NCBI GenBank assembly: GCA_947485425.1
Contig: CANKSK010000012.1
Location: 1 to 11,733 of the forward strand
Source: Bacteroidota bacterium
GTDB taxonomy: Bacteria > Bacteroidota > Bacteroidia > AKYH767-A > CANKSK01
Length of the DNA stretch: 11,733 nt
Direction: 5' to 3'
The notes under the pieces are model-generated. The model was not told the origin of the DNA. It did no database searches and worked only from the letters and a program-made list of their open reading frames with translations. Numbering within the stretch: position 1 is the stretch's first letter; each line of letters opens with the position of its first letter. Shown here piece after piece: positions 6,951 through 11,733 of the stretch. A program made the position numbers and the translations under genes.

Positions 6951-8582
6951 TTAACAGGGATTTTTTTGTACTGCAAATGCCAAAGAAACCGCTGAACATC
7001 CATTGGAATCGGTCACTACCAATTCATAATTTCCTCCATCCGTAATGGTAAAAGTGGCGGATTGAGCCCCTTGAATATTTGCCCCATTCAGCTTCCATTG
7101 ATAAGAAACAATACTCGCTCCATTAAGTCCACTTGAAGATGCTGCTGAAAGAATGGTGCTTCCTTCGCTGCTGCAAAAAGAAGAATTGCCGGTAATCAGT
7201 GCTTGAGGCTTTGTATTATTCACACGAAAATCCGCAGCGTTTGCCATACATCCACTGGCAAAGAGAATTTCTACATGATACATACCCGCTTCTGTGGCCA
7301 CTATTTCAGCATTTCTTTCTCCGGTTACCTCATTGCCATTCAAATACCAAGTGTAGCCAACAGGAGTGTTTGCTCCCGAATTTACAGAAACAGCCGTTGA
7401 AAGCTGAACGTAGTCCGCAGTACAAATCGCATTGCTGCCAATAATTTTTATTTTGGGAATGGTAAACTCTTCGGCCTGAACAGCAGAAGATTTTGAAAGA
7501 CAGGCATGGGCATCCCTTACTTCCAAAGAAATCAAGGCCTTATTTTGTATGGTATAATTGGTGTTGGTGGCTCCCGAAATGGGGCTGCCATTGGCAAACC
7601 ATTGATAAACAAAGGGAGCCGTTCCTCCTACCACATGAGCCGAAAGCTCAGAAGTAGCCCCATGACAATAGGCAGGCATCCCATCAATACTTGCTAGAGG
7701 TGAAGAATTTGAAACAAGCGCAAATTCAGGCGAAGACAAGGTACAAGCACTTTTCAGCACTGCCAATATTGAATATTTTCCATCCTTAAGCGTTTGATAA
7801 GATTGATTCGTAGCACCGCTGATGATTTCTCCATCCAAAAGCCATTGGTATGTGGCGATGGATGCGCCCGCAGCAAGATTAGGATTTGCCTGCAAAACAG
7901 GTGGCGTACCCGAACAATAGCTTGAAGGCCCTGTTATCGCAATACTTCCAGTGGGCTTTGCCACCACCGTAATGGCATTAGATGTATTTACACAGCCCTG
8001 AAAGCTGGTGGTTACCATTGTATATACACCAGGATTGGTTGCATCCAGGTAGGATTTATTTTCATTGGCAATATTGCTTCCATTAAGCTGCCATTGATAG
8101 GTAGCCGGTCCAAAAAACATCGATTTTTCGGCATTCAAAAAGGTGCTTCCAGTCCCACAAACATATCCATCTCCTGCAATGACAGGCATTGAAGGCATTG
8201 CTGCGGCAACGATAAATTCTAATGAGCGTACTGAACATTGATTTGAATTGGTAACCACAACTTGATAGGTTCCATTTTTGTTAATTTGCAAGGTTGAATC
8301 ATGGGCTCCGGCAATGCTACTTCCATTCCAAATCCACTCATATTTTGTAATCGTTGCGCCCTGACCCGCCTTTGATGCCGTAGCAGACAAAGTAGCTTGC
8401 CCTCCATGACAAATCATTTTAGGACCGTTTAAATGAGCCTCAGGGCATTGAGCAAAAGAGACAACATGACCGCTGATAAATGCCAACAGCAAGATCATCA
8501 AGCGCAGGCCTTTTCCATAAAAAATAGAATAAGAAGTTACAAATTTTGCCTTTTTTCTAGTTGGTATCATCTGTGTTCCCAT
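6951..8582 (-). CDS. Secreted protein with six Ig/PKD-like repeats
   Basis: The 543-aa product has an extended basic N-terminus, a hydrophobic segment (LRLMILLLAFISGHVVSFA) and probable cleavage before QCPE at about residue 45. The rest is six repeats of about 80 aa. Each has an early Cys (xxICHGG, YVCGTG, SYCSGT, AYCHGA, AICTAD, SFCSSE), a YxWxxNGxxIxGA core, a GxYxxxV strand and a late Cys (NQC, QGC, SAC, HAC, SGC, NGC), so one disulfide per domain is likely. Such domains are common in Bacteroidota surface and gliding-related proteins. The protein stops right after repeat six in NPC, with no recognisable type IX secretion sorting domain. ATG 8582 is preferred over an in-frame TTG at 8600; ATG 8570 is also possible. 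It lies 84 bp downstream of the heme A synthase stop and converges with the barrel gene, 3 bp apart. Confidence 0.88.
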   Translation of the reverse strand: MGTQMIPTRKKAKFVTSYSIFYGKGLRLMILLLAFISGHVVSFAQCPEAHLNGPKMICHGGQATLSATASKAGQGATITKYEWIWNGSSIAGAHDSTLQINKNGTYQVVVTNSNQCSVRSLEFIVAAAMPSMPVIAGDGYVCGTGSTFLNAEKSMFFGPATYQWQLNGSNIANENKSYLDATNPGVYTMVTTSFQGCVNTSNAITVVAKPTGSIAITGPSSYCSGTPPVLQANPNLAAGASIATYQWLLDGEIISGATNQSYQTLKDGKYSILAVLKSACTLSSPEFALVSNSSPLASIDGMPAYCHGATSELSAHVVGGTAPFVYQWFANGSPISGATNTNYTIQNKALISLEVRDAHACLSKSSAVQAEEFTIPKIKIIGSNAICTADYVQLSTAVSVNSGANTPVGYTWYLNGNEVTGERNAEIVATEAGMYHVEILFASGCMANAADFRVNNTKPQALITGNSSFCSSEGSTILSAASSSGLNGASIVSYQWKLNGANIQGAQSATFTITDGGNYELVVTDSNGCSAVSLAFAVQKNPC

Positions 8583-8666
8583 GTGCTTATTTGTATTCAA
8601 ATGAAAGACTGTAATTGCTAAATAGAAGATTAAAATTACGCATTTTAGTGAAATATAACCCCCTTT

Positions 8667-9746
8667 TTACGTGTTTTTTGGAGAAAGGTTTGTTAAATGA
8701 TCAAGGTCCGCGATTTTTCTGCTTCTAAAAACAAAATAAAGAGCAGCAGAAAACAATACAAAGGCGATGGCCTGATGCATCACCCCTAACCATAAAGGAA
8801 CTGCATACAGAAGTGTGAAAATGCCCAATGTGAGCTGGGTAATCAAAACAGCGTATAAAATGACTATCGATTTTTTCAGTTGTCCACCCATTTTCAATAC
8901 AAACATTTTTATAAATAAATAGGTACCCAAAGCAAAAAGCACCCAAGCCATGCAGCGATGAATAAATTGAATACCGGCCACGTTGGAAAGAAAATTATCC
9001 CACCAAGGAGAAAAGGAAAGTACTGCTGCAGGCATCCATTCATTTCCCATCATTGGAAAGGTATTATATACCAATCCTGCCCTTAATCCGGCAACAAATG
9101 CCCCATATATAATCTGCACGATGGTCAAGGAAAAAAACAGCAAGGATAAGCGTCTAAAGAAAGAACTTGTACCCGAGCCCATGTCTTCCTTGGGCGACAT
9201 CTCACCTTGATAGATGATATCCAAAGCGGTATAAAATAAAAACCCAAAGGTGATAAAAGCAGTTATTAAATGCGTTGCCAATCGGAAATGGCTTACATGT
9301 GGATTGTCCTGAAGTCCACTTTTTACCATAAACCATCCCAAAAAACCTTGAAAACCACCCAAGAAAAAAATAAAAAGCAATTTCCGCATCAGCGGCTTTG
9401 AAATCTTTTTTTTCCATACAAACCAAACAAAGGGAATAATAAAAACAATGCCGATCAAGCGGCCAATAAAACGATGAATAAATTCCCAGAAAAAAATAAA
9501 TTTAAACTCTTCCATCCCCATCTGATGATTGATCAGTTTATATTCAGGAAATTGCTTATATTGATCAAAAACCAACTGCCACTGAGTATCATTGAGAGGA
9601 GGAATACTTCCCATAAACACATTCCACTCGGTAATCGATAATCCGGAATGGGTGAGACGCGTAATCCCACCAATAACAACCATTAAAAAAATGAGTAGAC
9701 AACCGGTCAGAAGCCAGCTGACAATAGGCTTGGTATCTTTTGACAT
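8667..9746 (-). CDS. ctaA: Heme A synthase (COX15/CtaA family)
   Basis: The 359-aa integral membrane protein oxidises the C8 methyl of heme O to the formyl group of heme A for aa3/caa3-type cytochrome oxidase. About eight membrane helices are apparent. Signature segments are GGITRLTHSGLSITEWNV at about 26-43, the heme-ligand region FIHRFIGR with H91, HFRLATHL with H153/H159, FIHR with H263 and GVMHQ with H324. These histidines fill the expected two heme sites. The long loop after helix 1 and the 359-aa length fit the longer COX15 (proteobacterial/mitochondrial) type rather than the shorter Bacillus CtaA. The gene starts 34 bp after the copper-chaperone stop on the same strand, suggesting one transcript. 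Heme O synthase and oxidase subunits are not in the window. Confidence 0.96.
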   Translation of the reverse strand: MSKDTKPIVSWLLTGCLLIFLMVVIGGITRLTHSGLSITEWNVFMGSIPPLNDTQWQLVFDQYKQFPEYKLINHQMGMEEFKFIFFWEFIHRFIGRLIGIVFIIPFVWFVWKKKISKPLMRKLLFIFFLGGFQGFLGWFMVKSGLQDNPHVSHFRLATHLITAFITFGFLFYTALDIIYQGEMSPKEDMGSGTSSFFRRLSLLFFSLTIVQIIYGAFVAGLRAGLVYNTFPMMGNEWMPAAVLSFSPWWDNFLSNVAGIQFIHRCMAWVLFALGTYLFIKMFVLKMGGQLKKSIVILYAVLITQLTLGIFTLLYAVPLWLGVMHQAIAFVLFSAALYFVFRSRKIADLDHLTNLSPKNT

Positions 9747-9780
9747 AAAGAGGAGGGAAAATAGGTTTGGATTATTTTTA

Positions 9781-10002
9781 TCATTGATTCAACCCTTTTG
9801 CATGATACATACCTGAATGGTTTACCATTTCCATAATCCTTTCGGAATCCGTTTTTTCATCATCAAAAACAACGGTGGCCGTTTGCGATTCCAAAACAAC
9901 CTGACTGCTTATCACTCCTTCACCTGTCAACAATCTATTCACTGCATGTACACAATGTCCACAAGACATTCCTTCTATTTGCAGTTCAATTTTTTTTTCC
10001 AT
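9781..10002 (-). CDS. Heavy-metal-associated (HMA) domain protein, probable copper chaperone
   Basis: The 73-aa protein is a single ferredoxin-like HMA domain. The metal loop is GMSCGHC (M12, C14, C17), matching the GMxCxxC signature of CopZ/Atx1-type Cu(I) chaperones and of MerP. The beta-alpha-beta-beta-alpha-beta pattern can be followed through VISSQVVLESQTATVVFDD and the final MYHAKGLNQ. There is no signal peptide, so it acts in the cytoplasm, which favours a copper chaperone over the periplasmic MerP. Its ATG follows the regulator stop with no intervening base (TAAATG), indicating translational coupling. No P-type ATPase partner is visible. Placement before heme A synthase suggests a link to cytochrome oxidase metal supply, but that is inference. 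Confidence 0.92.
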   Translation of the reverse strand: MEKKIELQIEGMSCGHCVHAVNRLLTGEGVISSQVVLESQTATVVFDDEKTDSERIMEMVNHSGMYHAKGLNQ

Positions 10003-10428
10003 TTAATTCAATTTCCTGAGCAGTAAGGCAAACTCTTCCATTTCATACAGCTTTTTCATGCTGATGTGGGTTTTTACTTTATCCAGCAAAGGTAAAACAA
10101 AATCTTTTCTTTCGCCATTCAATGCATAAATTGATTGACCATTGTGTATAACACAGGAAATCATCTTTAAGTCCAACATCATCTGCAAATCCCTAGACAA
10201 ATTAATGCCATCCGTTTTCAAAATTCTGCAGATTTCTTCTTCGCTGACCGTTTTTTCTCTGTCTATGATATATAATACTTTCAAACGATTTTCATCGCCC
10301 ATTACTTCATATATTTTAGCAATAAAATTAAACACATCATCATTGTTTACAATAACGGTTTGCGTTTGAGGTCTAACATCGGCTATTGAATACTGTTGTA
10401 AATTTTCCATATGATTTAAATTTTCCAT
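10003..10428 (-). CDS. ArsR/SmtB-like winged-helix transcriptional regulator
   Basis: The 141-aa product has an N-terminal tail of about 30 residues, then a compact winged-helix: IYEVMGDENRLKVLYII (about 39-55) resembles the ArsR LKALADPTRLRIL helix, VSEEEICRIL and LSRDLQMMLDLKMI form the turn-recognition part, and CVIHNGQSIYALN is the wing. The classic metal-binding ELCVCDL of ArsR/SmtB is absent; the only cysteines are C67 and C92, with H95 and H121 nearby. Either the ligands differ or the sensor is not a metal sensor. Coupling to an HMA chaperone suggests copper or a related thiophilic metal. ATG 10428 and ATG 10410 both begin with the same 12-base string, so the exact start is ambiguous. 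It probably represses its own operon. Confidence 0.85.
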   Translation of the reverse strand: MENLNHMENLQQYSIADVRPQTQTVIVNNDDVFNFIAKIYEVMGDENRLKVLYIIDREKTVSEEEICRILKTDGINLSRDLQMMLDLKMISCVIHNGQSIYALNGERKDFVLPLLDKVKTHISMKKLYEMEEFALLLRKLN

Positions 10429-10463
10429 TTAGGATGGTGATTTTTTTGTTCCTAATAACATCC

Positions 10464-10494
10464 CAAAAGTATATTGGCCGAGAGACTGAGGAAA
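10464..10494 (-). promoter_or_regulatory. Candidate Bacteroidota-type promoter for the regulator-chaperone-ctaA operon
   Basis: On the minus strand, TACTTTTG (10471-10464) is an exact match to the -7 consensus TAnnTTTG, and TTTC (10494-10491), one base off the -33 TTTG, lies 19 nt upstream. That is the spacing known for Bacteroides sigma-ABfr promoters. Transcription would begin near 10457, leaving a leader of about 30 nt before the regulator ATG. A weak CCAA...TTGG dyad overlaps the -7 element and could hold an operator, but its arms are only 4 bp. Confidence 0.55.
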
Positions 10495-10601
10495 TCCCAT
10501 TTCGGTCTTTTTATTTCCGATGTAAGATTTTTGGCGTTTTTGTCAATTCCCGATTTTCTCAAAAAAACAAGCCAAAACACCCTATTTAGTATCTAAAACA
10601 G

Positions 10602-10623
10602 CCCTTTTATCCTTCAGAAAGGG
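10602..10623 (-). terminator. Possible terminator after the PD40/OmpA-like gene
   Basis: CCCTTT (10602-10607) pairs with AAAGGG (10618-10623) across a 10-nt loop, about 50 bp past the stop of the gene to the right. On the minus strand the stem is followed within three bases by TTTT. The stem is short, so it is only a candidate. The neighbouring 10529-10577 stretch also has TTTTGGC/GCCAAAA arms spaced 35 nt apart, which may be chance in AT-rich DNA. Confidence 0.35.
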
Positions 10624-10673
10624 GAAAAAGCCATTCTTGAGGCCATCATAAAAACAAAGAAATCTATCCGCAA

Positions 10674-11733
10674 TTATTTCTTTTTTTCTTTGGGAGAAAC
10701 GGCGATAATTTGAATTTTTCGCTCAAAAGCCGCACTTTTGCTGTAAATGGAGTTGCGCGAATCATTGGGATTGTCGCTAACAAAAGGACTCGCTTGAAGC
10801 TCGCCCACCTCTTCCTCTGTAATATCAATCCGTGGAAGCGTTGTATCGGTATGCAGTAAATAAGGTCTTAAAGCACCTTCTTGAAAAGCATCAAAGAAAT
10901 TCCGCAGACTAGACAACCGCCTACCGGCGAGTTTGATGTTATAATCGGTAGATGCCAGGGGACTGCAAAAGCCTTTCAAAGTGATGCTCACATCTCTGCC
11001 TTCATGCATCAACTTCAAAAGCAAAGCAGAAAATTTTTCCAAATCTTCCTCTCCACTCTGCACATTTTCAGTGAAAAAATCCAAAATATCTTGCTCGGCT
11101 TCCTTAGCCTTTTCCCCCTTCAAGCCCTTGGCATATTCATTTTTATACAAGCCTATCATTCCTATATAATTGTGATAGGTTTCCAGATAATTCAAAGTTG
11201 TCACATTGGCCTTGGTCCGCGGATTGGGCTCATCATTATGAAAATACAAGGTAATGGGCACAAGCAACTGAATTTCCTTAGAAGCATCCAACTTGATTTC
11301 TGCAAGCTGTGTTTTTTTTGCAGCAGTACTATCTTTTACATCCTGATGGTAATAATAAATATCATTGCAACAAGTAGCATATTTTTCAGTGAAAGATCCC
11401 TTTCGATTGGAAACGAAAAAAGCATTGCCTTTTTCTGGGTTCAATGAAAAATATAAATCATTATAACTTGAATTAATAGGTGCTCCGATATTAATGGGGC
11501 TGCTCCATTTTTCACCTGTGCTATCGAGAGCTGCTTTAAAGATATCAAAACCACCCATCCCTTTATGCCAGTTGGAGCTAAAGTATAACGCACGGGAATT
11601 GGCATCGTAAAAAGGGGTTACCTCATCATCTAGGCTATTAATCTGTTTGCCCAGATTGTATACTTTGCTACATGCATTTTTTTCGTTGAGCAATGCCGCC
11701 CATATAGCCAATTTTCCTTCTCCTCCTTTTCTG
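10674..11733 (-). CDS. PD40 (WD40-like) and OmpA-like envelope protein, C-terminal part, cut by window edge
   Basis: The frame is open to the right edge; the in-frame TTG at 11711 is internal, since coding continues upstream as RKGGEGKLAIW. The visible 352 aa begin with beta-propeller PD40 repeats (VTPFYDANSRALYFSSNW, GGFDIFKA, NSSYNDLYFSLN, FFVSNRKGS) and a TCCNDIYYY signature common in Bacteroidota OmpA-family proteins. A divergent OmpA-like region follows: ITLYFHNDEPNP, then a helical, charged insert of about 60 aa, then SITLKGFCSPLASTDYN and KLAGRRLSSLRNFF, which matches the peptidoglycan-binding motif. It probably anchors an outer-membrane or periplasmic assembly to peptidoglycan. The layout resembles PorE of the type IX secretion system and related proteins, but the N-terminus (where TPR repeats would be expected) is not visible, so this is inference. 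It ends in a lysine-rich tail (SPKEKKK). Confidence 0.85.
   Translation of the reverse strand, partial: RKGGEGKLAIWAALLNEKNACSKVYNLGKQINSLDDEVTPFYDANSRALYFSSNWHKGMGGFDIFKAALDSTGEKWSSPINIGAPINSSYNDLYFSLNPEKGNAFFVSNRKGSFTEKYATCCNDIYYYHQDVKDSTAAKKTQLAEIKLDASKEIQLLVPITLYFHNDEPNPRTKANVTTLNYLETYHNYIGMIGLYKNEYAKGLKGEKAKEAEQDILDFFTENVQSGEEDLEKFSALLLKLMHEGRDVSITLKGFCSPLASTDYNIKLAGRRLSSLRNFFDAFQEGALRPYLLHTDTTLPRIDITEEEVGELQASPFVSDNPNDSRNSIYSKSAAFERKIQIIAVSPKEKKK

Noticed and set aside
9747..9780. Separate promoter or Shine-Dalgarno for ctaA
   Set aside because: The purine-rich GAGGAGGG string lies on the plus strand; on the coding strand it reads CCCTCCTC, which is not a ribosome-binding sequence, and no -7 motif fits in 34 bp.
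10881..11447. 188-aa plus-strand frame
   Set aside because: It is the antisense shadow of the PD40/OmpA-like gene, whose motifs are clear on the minus strand.

Overview
The window reads as a moderately AT-rich Bacteroidota chromosome (Sphingobacteriia/Chitinophagia/Saprospiria-like; the exact order cannot be read from it). The signs are a large aromatic-ended outer-membrane barrel protein, a secreted protein built of cysteine-paired Ig/PKD-like repeats, a PD40 plus OmpA-like envelope protein with a CCNDIY signature, starts without Shine-Dalgarno sequences, and one good Bacteroidota-type promoter (-7 TAnnTTTG). A heme A synthase implies aerobic respiration with an aa3/caa3-type oxidase.

Left edge (1-741), accessory. 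The first 111 bases are the 3' end of an IS3-family element: the last 29 transposase codons plus a right terminus. It abuts a 15-unit tandem array (114-496) of alternating 26- and 25-bp units, arranged as a higher-order repeat of four unit types (A-B-C-D, about 102 bp) in the order ABCD AB ABCD ABCD A. The array runs into a 167-bp segment (490-656) bounded by 19-bp inverted repeats (18/19 matching) and holding two further hairpins. Neither part looks protein-coding. This is the least explained part of the window.

Centre. On the minus strand, xth (exonuclease III/AP endonuclease) is followed after 56 bp by an orphan SBP_bac_5 peptide-binding lipoprotein. Divergently, a 1159-aa outer-membrane barrel protein of no recognised function runs on the plus strand. 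It ends 3 bp from the convergent end of the Ig-like repeat protein.

Right. A minus-strand cluster runs ArsR-like regulator, HMA copper chaperone, heme A synthase, with junctions of 0 and 34 bp, and then the Ig-like gene. A promoter candidate lies just upstream of the regulator. Together they look like a metal-responsive unit tied to cytochrome oxidase assembly: copper handling beside heme A synthesis. Upstream of it, cut by the window edge, is the C-terminal part of a PD40/OmpA-like protein.

Most of the window is ordinary core or envelope genes. The repeat/inverted-repeat complex and the regulator-chaperone-heme A arrangement deserve the closest look. I found no clear evidence of a defence system, CRISPR array, tRNA or rRNA.
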